In this document: piece after piece, positions 1 through 12,516 of the stretch
Layout: each line of letters starts with the position of its first letter
How positions within the stretch are numbered: position 1 is the first letter of the stretch
Origin: Serinus canaria
Lineage: Eukaryota > Chordata > Aves > Passeriformes > Fringillidae
NCBI RefSeq assembly: GCF_022539315.1
Contig: NC_066316.1
Coordinates: forward strand, 34,473,245-34,537,244
DNA length: 64,000 nt
Reading direction: 5' to 3'
Notes under the pieces: model-generated
Told to the model about the DNA's origin: nothing
The model's input: the letters and a program-made list of their open reading frames with translations, nothing else
Database searches by the model: none
Translations under genes and position numbers: made by a program

Positions 1-639
1 AACACATCAAAAAGACAATCTTAGTCACAACATGCCACAGAGGGAATTTTGTTTTCTTCAACAACTTTCTGCCTTCCTCTAAATCCCATCTTTCTCTTCT
101 GTAATCCAATTCCATTATTTTTTTTGCCTTATCTTTTTCTTTGCAACAACCTTTTAGTCACTTGAGGACTGCTACGCTCACATTCTGACTTCATAGTTTT
201 ATTTTAAGCTGAACCAATCCAATTTATTCAGTCTGTCTTCTACAAATTTTGGACTGTGCTCATAGCTCTCCAATGCTTTCCAGTTTCCACCCTTATCAGA
301 GAAGCACTGTACAGAAAAGAACCAAGTACCTACTATGTCATCCAGGGACATACCCACCCACAGGCAAGAGAGCAAAAAAGATTACTTCAGGTCTTGTGAA
401 TTCTCCTCTTGATCTTAATTTCAGTATGGTATTTGCCTTCTCAAGGCTCTGTTTATCCACATTCAACATGTTCTTTCCCCTTAATCACAAAACCTCTCCT
501 GGAAAGCTGCTATTTAACAATGGTTCAGGACTCATGAAGAATCTCCTCCAAGCATGTCACATTCCACTAAGGGGAAACTGCGGGGTGTTCTTTCAAACCA
601 GATGATCTAGGACAGAATTAAGCCAAACAAGGCAAATAT

Positions 640-1502
640 TACATCTGAGAATCGTTTATTGGTAACGAAAAGGGTGATGCCCAACTAAACAAGAGTAGGA
701 AAGACAGGAAAGGAGGAAAGAGAAGGAAAAAGAAAGCAGGGGGGAGACAGAGAGGGGGGAGACAGAAGAAGCGGGTGTTACCAGCAGAACTGGGGACTGG
801 GAGCTGGGGACTGCGCCCTTGGTGTCCCCATGCACGCGGGGTGTGTGCATGCACGCTGCCAGCTGGGGAGCCTGCACAGCTCCACAGGCACAGCTCCCGC
901 GGCGACCGCACCGCACACCAGGGGCGTGGGCATGGGCAGGAGGCCCAGAGCCCCGGACAGGGCTGCAGCAGGGATCGTGGTGACAGCCTGGATCGGCGAC
1001 GCAGGGATGGGAGCAGGTGGCTCAGGCAGGAACGCAGGGCAGCAGGACAGGTGATGGCTGGAGCAGGTGAGGAAGGTGGAAGTGGTAGGACGGGACACAG
1101 GAGGTGGTCAACAGGTGACCAGCCAGTAAGAAGGAGAGAGAGCAAGAGCAAGCAAAAAGATTGAGGGCAAAAAAGAGGCCAGCAGCTTGTGACACAGTTA
1201 CTTTTATAGCCCCCAGCTCCTCCCAAGGTCTGCTGGCTGGCAGGAGACCACTGGCCCAGCTGAACATTTGACTGCAGTGCGCCGGTGGTGACCTTTTGCT
1301 ACCCGACTGGAGAACCTCTCTGGAGGATACAGTGTCCTTGCTGTCTCCTACTGACTGCCTATTCCATGTGAGACATGAAATGGCTGTCAGGCAAAGTCTC
1401 CCTAGAGACAGGGCTTTCCTCCATCTTCTCCCAGCTGCCTCTTGCAAGTGGGACATGTGCAGCCCTTCCCCCATATACCTCTGGTCAAACAATGTTGAGA
1501 CA
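640..1502 (-). mobile_element. GC-rich LTR-like block, probable retroviral LTR remnant
   Basis: This block is far richer in GC and CpG than the rest of the intron, especially at 775-1100. On the minus strand it could begin TGTCTCAACA at 1502, has a TATAAAAG box at 1201-1208 and an AATAAA signal at about 655-660, the order expected of an LTR. Against this, about 540 bp between TATA and AATAAA is long for R, the 3' end is unclear, and no target-site duplication was found. Open frames in all directions here (up to 195 codons) reflect base composition, not genes. It could instead be another GC-rich repeat or a small CpG island. Confidence 0.4.
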
Positions 1503-4469
1503 AAAATCAAAATCAATCTGGATCCTCACGGCATAGCATGCTGTATTTTCTCTTGTTGAATTTGGTGAGCATCTTTCTGTCAGTTCTCCGCTTTAAAACA
1601 TATGAATTCATACTCTGCCTTCTAAGACACTGGCTGTTCTTTTTAGCTTTGTTGTCTATAGATAAAATAAATTTAGCTTTGATCTGAGCTAGTAAAAACA
1701 TCAGAGCTGGTGAAGATACTAGTGGATACCAGCTACAGTACTACTCAAGAGAGGCTGCCCGCAGATTTGAAAATTAAATCCATATACAAACCCATTGTAT
1801 TGGCACACCACATCCATAAATACCCCTCTCCTTCATGCACCTACTCCCCCATACTCCTGTCTCTTCCTCCTCATCAATCTTTCCAGGGAGCTCCAGCATA
1901 AAGCATTCAAAGAACCTCACTCAGCCTCCCCTTCCAGCAGCAGCAGACAAGATTGAAGTGAAGGGAGTGATTATTACCATCTTTCCCAGCAAACCCAAGG
2001 CAAGCATTCAGAAAATTATACATTGCAAACCAATCTGGGCATCCAATCAGCGTGGGAACGTGTATTGCATAGCACATACAGGATATACACCATGGATACA
2101 TATACAGCAGCATGTTAGGAAGAATTAAAAAAGATATCTGTGAAGAACAGATACAAATCAGATCTATATAGTAACAGAAATATCACAATTGCTCCATCTT
2201 AGTCTTTAACTTAGAAAAGTGTCAACAGCTGATTTGATGTAACTTTAGTCTCTACAATCCTCACAGCCCAGTTTTCTCACTGTGCTAGCAAGAACATCAG
2301 GATTTTCTTCATGAGGGAATGGGAATGTTCTAGTTTGTTCTGAATTTACTGTATTCAAAGGCTGAATACATTTGTGTGCTGACATACTGGGCTCATATTT
2401 CAATAATCTTTGTACACGGAATTTCTACTATGTTATATGTGATCTCTGGCAGCAAAATCTTTTGAAAGTTAATCCAAGAAAAAATTTATCCTTATGAAGC
2501 TGCTGGAATGTAAACTTATCTAGAGGAACAAATATGTCCTTCATTGAAACTGATTATAAACCAGCCAAGAAATAACTGAATTGGCAGAACTGCAGGTACA
2601 GCAGCATTTAGATCAAAGACAGAGAGGAAGAGTCAGGAGTGATTGATACTAATAACCTTTTACTCTGGATGAGCCACAGCCAGGCCAGATCCACAAGCAG
2701 TTTTAATTAGAATTTTCTCATCAAATCCTAAATTTGTCTCACAAATCCCTGTACCCCTCAACACTCAACCCAAAATATGCGATAGAAATATCTTTGACTA
2801 AATGCTTTGGTTTGCATATTAAAGAGCTTATATCTGACATGCTTAAAGTAAGCTCACACAATTGAGGCTGGCTGCTGGAAGTGAGTTCTTTCAAATGTAA
2901 ATAGAAGTTCAATGAGAAATAAATGCATGCTAAAAATAGTGATAAGCATATAAAACGTCTTCCTTATTATTCTTTATCTAATACTTATTTCTAAATAGAA
3001 ACATGGGCCTGAACTGGCCTATCAGCTACTAAACTGACTAAGATAGTAGGGGGCTTTCAGCAGGTCCCATTCTTCTTCCTGCTTTAGATGTGATGCATAG
3101 TTAAGATTCTAACATGCCAGAAATTATTTCCTACATTCTGCATGAGTCTCCACAAAAAAAGTGAAAAAATTAGTGCAGAAAGTAAGTGCTACAGCTGAAT
3201 CAAGAAATGTAGTATACAAGCATGAGTGAAAAAGCAAAGTATATTCATGATGCAATTACATAATACAACTTCTGAAAATAAGCAATTTTAAACTAATCTG
3301 CAAAAATGATGTTATTTCTCTAGGGTATATACTCTTGTTGAGAGCGTTGATATGTTGAGATGTGAGTAAGAACTGGAAGTCACTCAAAAGAGGAGTGAAA
3401 AATGAGGTATTTTTATCTTTACAATCAGTAGTAAACTACTATTTCAAAATCAGCTGCAAAGTTTACACTATTTTTGCCCATTTACTGAACATATCACTAA
3501 AGCACACTGATTTTTCTGCTAATTTACACAGTTGAAAATATGACACTTATATAATATCACTGAAGCCAGACCTTTGCCCACACTAGATAAGAATTCTGCT
3601 TCTCTTTCCTGAGCAGTAAGAAATTAGAGAAGAAGAAAGATGGAGAAACTAAACTGGAGAGCACAGACAGTGCTTCTGCTCATACAGTGCACTGCAAAAT
3701 TCAGGTTAAGCTGTGGATATGCAAGTGCAATGAGGTGGTATGCAGAAAAGCATCAAATTGCTGACAATCCATTTTAATTCCTCTTTAGGAAAAAATGAGC
3801 CTGGAATTTACTTCATTGATTGTAGCTCCATTAAAATGTAGTGCACATCTTTTTCATTAGAATCAATAATCAAGGGATTGATTTCTCAGCCAGCTTCCCA
3901 GCCAGGACCTTATTCTCCCCTGTTCCCACCACCCCTGCAGGTCATGGACAGCATGGTGAGCATCAGCAGCAGAACTTCATCAACAGAAACAATGCTCAGG
4001 AAAAACAGTGAGAAGCTGATTTAAAATAGGGAGGAGTACTGATCCATGCAGCTTACCTGTTTAAGAGAATAGAGATGTCAGGTGGCTGGATGATGGCAGA
4101 AACAAAATAGCATTTTAGATGGGACTAGCTTGTCATTAAAATGATAAAACTAAAATGTGGGAAAAATCAGTTGTGCAAAGGAAGTAAAAGTTTTAACTGC
4201 CTTCCCAAGGTATGCATAGTTCAGCCTTAGAACAAGGAGAAAACCAGAGAAGAGAAATCCAAAGAAGCTCCTTGCCTACTGGGTTAGCAAGTGACAGCTG
4301 TATTGTAATGAAAGCAGACAGTAGTTGTTTCCTACCCCATGCATTAACTCCAGGTAGAAACACTACTAATCTCAGATTTAAGGCTTAAAACATATGAAGC
4401 TCTCTGACCTTGGAGGCGGGCCAGAAATCTACAGCTTACACAGAAGTCCCTGCTGCTATCAGCTCAAAC

Positions 4470-4487
4470 ACCTTTTTTAAAAAAGGT
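4470..4487. repeat. Exact 18-bp palindrome
   Basis: ACCTTTTTTAAAAAAGGT reads the same on both strands. It is AT-rich and may be coincidental. Confidence 0.9.
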
Positions 4488-7041
4488 AATTTTAAGATAC
4501 ACATTCTTAATGTTAAATGCAGACAGTCAACATCTAACATTGTTATTTTTTCCTAGTGTTCTGGGATTTTCTTAATGTGTGCTTTTAAAGAAAAATGTTA
4601 ACACATTCAGAAAGACACACAGGGCTCATACTTCAAATCAGATAACACCTTGCTCTCATCTTTCTAAATACTTTTATTCAAGCTGCTCATCACAAGGCGT
4701 AACAGCCTTGAACTTGTTTGATGCTCCAAAACATGACTCCAAGAGATTTGCTGGTACCCTTGATGGTTCATTTCTCAGAGATTTTTTTCATTTGTCATTA
4801 TTGCAAAATAAGTTAATGTAAGTCTCAAATGCTGAATAACTTCTCACCAAATCATCCAGACGTGCTTCTTGCAAAGTCAATTTTTTAAATCTTGGGTTCT
4901 AGCATCTGAACTCACTACTGTGTTTTAACAGTCCAATTTTTTTTAACCTTGAAATAATCCCATATCTCGATTCCTGGAATTAAATAATTTGCAATAATAG
5001 ATCATAATAATTTGTTTTGGTTATATTTGTTTGCTGTGGGAGAGGGAAGGGAAAATATAACAGAGGATTCAAGTGTTTTCAGATGTTCTCTAACCCCTGG
5101 TACCTAAGTATGCTGAAACTTTGATCCAGCACGAACTAATTGTAGGTTTCACCATTTAGATAATTTCATTACCTTTTGGGAAAAAAAAAACAAAACACCA
5201 AGGCAAATGTGATGCTTTTAAGCTTAAAACTTAGGAAGTTCCTCAAATACCATTCAGTATCACTGCCTTCCAGATGATACACTCAAAACTAAATGACTAC
5301 AATTAAGCATACATCATGCAAAGGCTAACATGACAAACAAATAGGAAGTCAGATTATTTTTTAATAAAACATAATTTAGATGACACAAGGACCTCATTTA
5401 AATATTGATTCCACAATTCTATTGTGTCAGTTTCTATCCATTTGTATCATAAATATGATTGCACTCCATAAGTCACTCACCAAAGCAACTATGAAACAGC
5501 TTTTAAGGACTGAAACAGTTGTAGCTACATCCTCTTCTAAAAGTACAAACATGTTATTGCATAGAATTATGCAGCCTAGTCCAGAGGACCTAACTTGTGT
5601 CCTGAGAGCACTGCAGAGACATTACTGTGGTATGTTAATGAAGCACCAGCTTGTTTATGTTGCAACCTTTAGCAATGAAGGATGGAAGCCTATGCTTGAC
5701 CCTGTGTTTGCTTCCCACAGTTCTTCATAATTGACTTTTATTTTTATATATTTCATTCATTTTCTCCAGTCTGGAAGAGGAAAACAGACACATTTGCCTA
5801 TCCTTCCCTCATTAGAGGAAAAGAATCCTCTCAGTGTATTAACATGTTGAGAATACTTCCATCAGCCTCTCTTTCTCTCTGTATGCCTTCCCAAGCTGGC
5901 TCAGACACCTAGCTAATGAGGGGTGACAGCACAGGCTCTCTTTGATACCCCATCCTGAGGTGATCACTGGGGATTAGCAGCAGTTAACCTGCTTCCTCAC
6001 AGTGACATTAATTCAGTGCAAACAGCGCAATTCTGTGCAATTCACTTCAGCTTTAACACATTGTATCAAACACCTTCTTCATACCTAGTGATGTTAATTC
6101 TGGAGTTAAAGAGCATCTGTAAGAAATCCTTACGCTCCTCAGATTTATCCCAAAAAGTAAGTATCTCAGTGAGCTTACTTGGATGGATACTGCAAACCAA
6201 GAAGGGCTCCAAGACACATGTAGATATACAAAATTCTTTTTTTTTTCTTAAATCAGAGATGGAATGAAAAAAACTTACAAGTGTCAACTCACTGAGCACC
6301 CACAAGTGTTTGTGTACTGTGAAGATGGCTCTAGGTCTAGAAGAACTGTTTCTAAATTTATCTGGTGTTTTCCCTGATGAACGGCTACTCCATAAAATGC
6401 AGCTCTAAATGCACATTTACATATGCAATTCAAAATATTTTTTAGTGTCTCAGTTTGCAAGTCTTCATATTTCCACTGTCAGGCTGGGCAAGCATTTACC
6501 TTATAGTTAGGTTAAATCTCAGTTATACCATATACATGTATTCCACAAACAAATGAAAAAGTAATTGTGAAGTTGAAGAGTTAATCTATCTCCCAGGTAA
6601 TATGCCTTTTTACAAATTTCACTGAAATAATTATGTCCAATATCAAACTATGTTGTATAAAGACATTTTTAGTTGCAACTAAATGACAGCGATGAAGAAG
6701 AAAACACAAATAATCCAAATAACAGTAATACCTATAGTGACAAACATTTTGACCTTCTAACTTCTCCTATATTTCTTAATAAGGCTTGAGCAAAGCTAAG
6801 AGAAGATTAGTAGCTAAGGCTGATCTTAACCACCTCTTTATGCCAAAAGAGTGCCAGGGATTGCCAACATACAGGCGTAGTTAAACCACGCTGATGTTTC
6901 CTGCCCTCTGTAATTATTCAGTAACCAGCCAATGCCACACCAGCTTCTTCAATCCTCCAAAATTTTAAAGTTAACCAAGAATTGCCAGGAAAGCAGTGAC
7001 TATGACAGACAAATGCAAAAAAGGAGGACTAGCACTCCTAC

Positions 7042-7239
7042 CTTCACAGACGGGGCAGCACTCCCCAGGGACCTTGACAGGGTTGAGGCAGCTCTGCCCG
7101 CAGGCCGTGGCCACGCAGTGCGGGTCCCCGTTGATGCACTGGCAGAAGGTGCAGTCGTCCTCCCGCCAGCGGTCCCCGTGAGCTTGGATCTGCCCATTGG
7201 CATAGCAGCCAGCAGGGTTATTGACTGGATAAAGTGGGT
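7042..7239 (-). CDS. CRIM1: CRIM1 exon (probable exon 7): second VWC domain
   Basis: This 198-bp exon encodes one complete von Willebrand factor C domain. Read on the minus strand it starts after a TTTCAG acceptor with two bases finishing an Asp codon, continues PLYPVNNPAGCYANG, and ends GTC TGT GAA G before a GTAGGA donor, so it is phase 1 at both ends. All ten VWC cysteines are present, including the CTFCQC (CxxCxC) and ECCPVC (CCxxC) signatures, with the conserved run VKVPGECCPVC. VWC domains of this family bind BMP-type ligands. The exon is much richer in GC than the introns around it. Because it is symmetric, skipping it would keep the frame. The identification with CRIM1 VWC2 is by close match to the remembered human sequence. 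Confidence 0.95.
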
Positions 7240-10200
7240 CTGAAATGACAGCAATTGCAAGAGTGTGTGTTATTAATTTTCAAATTTTTTGGTTTTATTC
7301 TTCAGGACAAAATGGTTCTTGGATCTGTTGATTCTTTTTTTTTGTACCAACATTTCTAAGTGACCCACTGGAATGACTCCTGTCAGCACTGCAACACTCT
7401 TTTACACTAAGAACAAAGATGAGGCATTGTCTGGCACATTTTTTGCTGAACAGGAAGAGTGCCTTTGAGCTGCACCTCATCCTAGTGTTGGAGATATACT
7501 ACCTTTTTGAATGGGGTCAGTCTTCAACTTCATTTCAGTTAAGTTTTGTCTCTTCAAAGCCACAAGTCCCACTTACCTGCTAGCAGTCAAATTAAGATCT
7601 GGGTATTTAAATAACAGAATTTTAGGAAGTATGCTTTGTGTAAGATTTCTCTTAAAGTTCCATGAAAGTCTGTATATGCTACCTCATTTCTGGAAATAAA
7701 AGCAGCTTTTACTCTTCAGAAATAATAGTACTCCAGAGATGTGGTAAGTTGCACTGATATTAATAGTTTAAAAATATATACATTATGTGAATGTATACAG
7801 ATATCATGGTGGCTAAGAAAAGGTTACTGTCAGGCTCAGAAACAAAGTATCTGAGAATGTACAGTAAGTAGGTCAGGTTTGCAAAGCAAGCAACACTACA
7901 AATTACACAGTAAAGCAAATTTAATATACTTAAAGCAATAAACACACCTGAAAATATCTTTTTTAGCAGGCATAAAAAAAGCACAAGGGATTTATTATAA
8001 GTTAATTTTCCAGGAGGGTTAAGACGGAAGGACTTGGGAGAAATGGGATGTCCTATCTGAAGAAAAATAAGGCTTGAATGAAACTTGGATTATTCTTCGG
8101 AGTTTTGTCAGTCCCCTTTGGAAGAAAGGCAACGCATTTTGAATGTAGATAAAACCTGTAGCAGTGCCAGTTGCTGTTGTCTTATTCAAAGCCCCTTTGT
8201 GACACTCCAAACATTTGGAGTGAAATGGCACACAACTTCACCCCCCCCACCCCGAGCTGTACTGATTTTCAGAATTTTAGTAAAATTCTCATTAAGCCCA
8301 AAACCAGATGGCTGTGAAAATAAGGCATTTAAAAATTAAAATGCTACCTAAATTCTTAACTTTGCACCTTTGATGTTTTAGGATGATCTTGCATCTGTAA
8401 AAAACCAACATACAGGTTTTTGACCTTGCCAAAAATCAAATCATACACAAAGAAACGAAGTGAATTTTATCATTCAACCTATGTACAGGATTCTGATTGA
8501 CAGATGAATAGAGAAAAAGCACAGAAAAAGCATACTAGACTTGTGCTACTTTGTCTTCTATACAACTCAAAGCACAAAGTTCCTGGTACCCTTAAAAGTT
8601 CAGTAGCATTTATAGCCATAAATTACATCTCCTAATACTGATGTAGCCTACAGAACTTTGAGCAAGAACTACTCCTGGAGTTAAGCCAAGAAGGGCTTTT
8701 GCCTGTACTACACAACTCACACCAAATTTAGTACTTCCCATTTTAGAATTCTTGGGGAAAAAAAAGCTTTTTTTTTTTTAAATATTTCTATCATCAAGTA
8801 AATATTTGTAGGAAGCAACTGATCACCGTGACAACAAGCCATGAAATACTCAACAGAAGAAGAGCAGGCAGAAAAAAATGTCCCTTCTTCACCAACTAGA
8901 AAAGCACAAATGGGTGGGCTGATATGTTCTGCCCATTTAAAATACATGACCTTGTCAACTGAAGTGTCAACTTTACCCAAGGTATTTAAAAATGGACCAG
9001 AGCCATCTTTTTTTTTTTTTTTTTTTTTTTTGAGTGTTTAAAGGAACCAGGACAATTATAATATGTTAATGGCACCAGCTGTCTAGGCTCACTTACAAGA
9101 ATGCCACTAAATCAAGAGGGATTTCTAGTAAAAATCACCATGTATCTTACCATCCAATCATTTAGAATTCAGACTTCCTTCATTTAGTGCCATAACCCCT
9201 ATCAGGAGAATACACAACAGAAAGAAGCAAGCCATATAGCACCAGGTGATTTGACAGAGGACCCTGTAACTTGGTATTAAGCCACAGTCATTACTAGAAA
9301 AATAAGACTACATATTAATTATATAACATTATCCATTTTAGTCTTACTAAGGACCTGTCTTTAAGAAGAAATTTCCACTGCAAACTAATACACACCAACT
9401 CATCAACCTGAAATGAAATGTTATCAGGTTTTCTTGCTGGTCTGACTGAAACATTGCAAAAATGGAGAAAGCAAATTTTTTTGTGGTATGATGATATGGC
9501 AGAACAGTTTATTGATAAATAATAAGGTAGCTGAATATTTAAATAATCAAAGAGGATAAAGGACATATCTAGATCTGCAAGTTCAATGTGGAAAATCAGC
9601 ACCTATATTTGAATAAGACAGGACAGATAAAGCAGATATATAGATATATTTATATATATTGTCACAATGATTTTATAATGCCAAATCTTGGAATATTCAC
9701 ATATGAGAAAAAATAGTAATTATAGGAAATGAACCCAAGAGATTTTATATATTCTATGAAGTCAGCAGTTCATACAGCAGTTTTTTCAGGAGTGGATCTG
9801 CACTAACTTGGGAGAGTTCACCACACCAGACATGCCTTCTCTAGACTTTTTCAATCTGTCATTAAATGACAGACTGATTTTTTTTTTTTCTTAGAGCATG
9901 AAGGCTCTTGTAAGTGTAGGTGCAACTGCACCACAAAAGACCAAAAATCTAGGATCCTGCCTTCAAGTATAGTCAGCAATGAATGTCTAGGCCAGGTCTT
10001 AAACTCAGGGCAAACATGGATTGGTACCTCTCTGGAATACTTAAATCTACAACATTTGCATTTCAGTTTTTCTACATATGAACACCATGTGTCAACATGA
10101 TACAAACTGACACTAAAATATGTAAAATATACACCAAAACATTAAAAAATTACAAATACTCTTAAAAAAATTACTTCCTAACTTACCCACCCGATATTTT

Positions 10201-11240
10201 ATTATCCAGATTTTGGGTTTAAATTTCTGAAGCTTTTAGTAGCTTGTAACAAAACAAGCCATTTTTCACCAGATCCTGCGCTGAGTGAGAAGGTCCAGCT
10301 CTTCCAGCTGCCTCTATGAGATGCATTTTTATCAAGTATTTTACTTTCTAATTCTCTGCTTGGAATAAAACACGACTACAACGGATCTTTTGGCTTATTT
10401 GCTCCTGCAAAGAGCTACAGGAATAATGACATTAAGGAGACTCCAAAAGTGTTTGAAATTCACAGTAATTACTAGACTCCTCCCCTCTGAGGAGATTTCA
10501 GATTTCCAGGTGATTTCACTTACTGAGAAGATATTCCTAAGTCCACATTTAAACTAAGGGACTAAAAGTGTTTCACAGGCCTTTTGCCTACCTGGTGGCC
10601 ATAAACTAATCCTCACTGAGGCAAGGTCCAAGTGCCCAGCACCACCCCTATCTTCCTCTGCTGGAATTCTGGTTGTATTCTGGCAGAAGATGCCTCCAAT
10701 ACTTTCTAGTATAAGCGAGAGGGTCAATGTGATATTTCCCAGAGCCCTTTTAAGAGCACTGCAGGCCTAGCAAGGCTCTCAGCAGAGCAAAGGAGGAAGA
10801 TAAAAACACTGACATTGGATTGCTGCCCCATTGCTTTGCTGTAACTGTAGAGGAAAGAAGTTGTGTGCATTACTCTAGCTGAACAGAATAAGAAGGAGGT
10901 TGCAAAGCAATCGAAATTTGTCTCAGGGCTACAACTGCAGCTCTGGAGATACCTGTCTAAAGTCTGTGCTGAAATTAAAAACAGCTTTTTATGTCATTTG
11001 TCAAGAAGGCCCCCCAAAAAGCAATGCACACTTGACCAACTCTAAGAAGTAGTGTCAAGGTCAGAGAAGCACTGCAAAGAACATGACAGCACAAATGTAG
11101 AAATAAACTGAATTATCGAGGAATCTGCAAACTCCAAAAGAACAAAAAGCTCAATGAGCTCATTGCTCATTTCCATTGAACAGGCAAACAGAAAAAATGC
11201 AGCAGAATTAAAAGCAGACAGGATTAACAAGAGACTGTAC
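7240..11240 (-). other. CRIM1: Intron between the two VWC exons (4,001 bp)
   Basis: AT-rich intron with a GTACAG donor at 11240 and a TTTCAG acceptor at 7240. It contains a 24-base T run at 9008-9031 and a T-rich run near 9880. I see no coding exon, recognised transposon or RNA gene. Somewhat higher GC at about 10500-10900 has no identified cause. Confidence 0.88.
9008..9031. repeat. Homopolymer run, 24 T
   Basis: Uninterrupted run of 24 T on the + strand; no attached retroposon body was recognised on either side. Confidence 0.95.
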
Positions 11241-11423
11241 CTTCACAGACTGGGCAGCACTCTCCTTCTGGCACATAGTACCTGTCGCAGTGTAGCTCAC
11301 CACACTGGGCAGAGAAACAAATGGAGACTCCCCCTTGGCACCGACAAAATCGACAAGCATCCATCCGAAACATGTCTCCATCATAATACTCCATGCTGTT
11401 AAAGATGCAAGTTGGCTTCACTT
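11241..11423 (-). CDS. CRIM1: CRIM1 exon (probable exon 6): first VWC domain
   Basis: This 183-bp exon encodes the first von Willebrand factor C domain. It follows a CTTTCAG acceptor, opens with two bases completing a Glu codon, then VKPTCIFNSMEYYDGDMFRM, and ends GAA G before a GTACAG donor (phase 1 at both ends). Ten cysteines are in VWC spacing, with CRFCRC and ECCPVC signatures and the conserved stretch RYYVPEGECCPVC. It matches CRIM1 VWC1 closely and differs only at scattered positions from the human form I remember. The donor GTACAG departs from the GTRAGT consensus. A segment 28-131 bp upstream of this exon, beside its acceptor, is duplicated about 1 kb further upstream. Being symmetric, the exon could be skipped in frame. 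Confidence 0.96.
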
Positions 11424-11450
11424 CTGAAAGAAGGAAAAGAAAAGCTATTG

Positions 11451-11554
11451 TTAAACAGGAAATAGTTAAGCTGATGTTGCTACTGACAAAAACAGATATA
11501 AAAGAGACAGTTGATTTTTCTTTCATTTTGTAAACTCAAATACAATTTCATTTT
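11451..11554. repeat. Dispersed duplication, copy beside VWC1 exon acceptor
   Basis: About 104 bp, 28 bp upstream of the VWC1 exon on the minus strand, repeated at 12425-12516. Shared runs include TTAAACAGGAAATAGTT, ATGTTGCTACTGACAAA and GTTGATTTTTCTTTCATTTT, separated by small indels and substitutions. Confidence 0.9.
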
Positions 11555-12424
11555 AAGAACATGGTATATTTTCTGTTCAACAATGGAAGAAAATAAAATG
11601 CTGTTCAAAATAACCTTCAGAGGAACTGTCTACAATTGGGTTTCAATTAAGAAACATTAAAATCCTGGTAAAAGGCTGCAACACTGGTATTTCTTTGTAG
11701 GTGCTAAATATTTTTCATTCTCAATGAATCTGAAGTGACTTCAAATTTTAGCACATGAAACAATATGTTTTTCTGTTTTAAGAAGTCAGTTTCTGATGTT
11801 TCTTAAGTGTAATCTTCCTCTCTGTAGGACTTGGCATTCAGGTGGATAAATGGCACTAAAACTGTCCAATTTTAACCAAAAATACCTCAACCAACCAATC
11901 AATCCCCAAACATTTTGTGACTGCATGATCTGTTATGCAGAACTGAACACTTCTTTTTTCAAGCAACCTGGAGCTGTAATCGCCAGCTCACAACCACCCC
12001 CCACCAAAAAAAAAAAACCAAAACCACAACTCAATTGTAATAGTAGTTACATGATCACTTTAGCATTTCAAAAACTTAAGACTGGTAGTTCTCGTATGCC
12101 TCCATCTACAGCAGAGCCTTGACATATAACTAAAGCCAAATTTTGTGGGACACTAAGAGCATCTCAAAATTTTGAAGTATTTTGGGAAGAACATTGCTTG
12201 TTTTCTTTGTTAACATTCAAAAAAGGAAACAAATATGCTAATTAAACCAATGAAAGTCTGCAGATTTAACTAGCTTTTTCTCATTATTATTATTTTATAC
12301 CAAAGACATTTGGTTCCAGATTATGAAGATCTACACAGCATCACAAGGTCTTCATAGAAGTTTTGACCTTGCAGTTACCCCGTATTTATGAACCCTCCTC
12401 CATCACCTATTTTACAGATACAGT

Positions 12425-12516
12425 TAAACAGGAAATAGTTCATGTTGCTACTGACAAAGACTGATATAAAAGACACAGTTGATTTTTCTTTCATTTTGCC
12501 CATTTCATTTCATTTT
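12425..12516. repeat. Dispersed duplication, distal copy
   Basis: Second copy of the segment at 11451-11554, in the same orientation, about 970 bp further from the exon. It is about 12 bp shorter because of small deletions. Confidence 0.9.

Larger units (their letters stand above)
1..7041 (-). other. CRIM1: Intron after the VWC2 exon, partial (probable intron 7)
   Basis: This intron begins with the donor GTAGGAGT on the minus strand at 7041 and runs off the left edge. Most of it is AT-rich unique sequence without coding signal. The exception is the block at about 640-1502, much richer in GC and CpG and probably repeat-derived (separate entry). An exact 18-bp palindrome sits at 4470-4487. A 116-codon + strand frame at 5380-5730 has no recognisable domain and is taken as chance. 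No further CRIM1 exon is seen, so the exon encoding the antistasin-like repeats lies beyond the left edge. Confidence 0.85.

Noticed and set aside
639..1226. 195-codon minus-strand open frame rich in Leu, Ser and Pro
   Set aside because: Low-complexity translation of a GC-rich, polypurine/polypyrimidine block; overlapping frames on both strands are also open.
5380..5730. 116-codon + strand open frame in AT-rich intron
   Set aside because: No recognisable domain, no splice or promoter context, antisense to the gene. Length is unusual but possible by chance in 64 kb.
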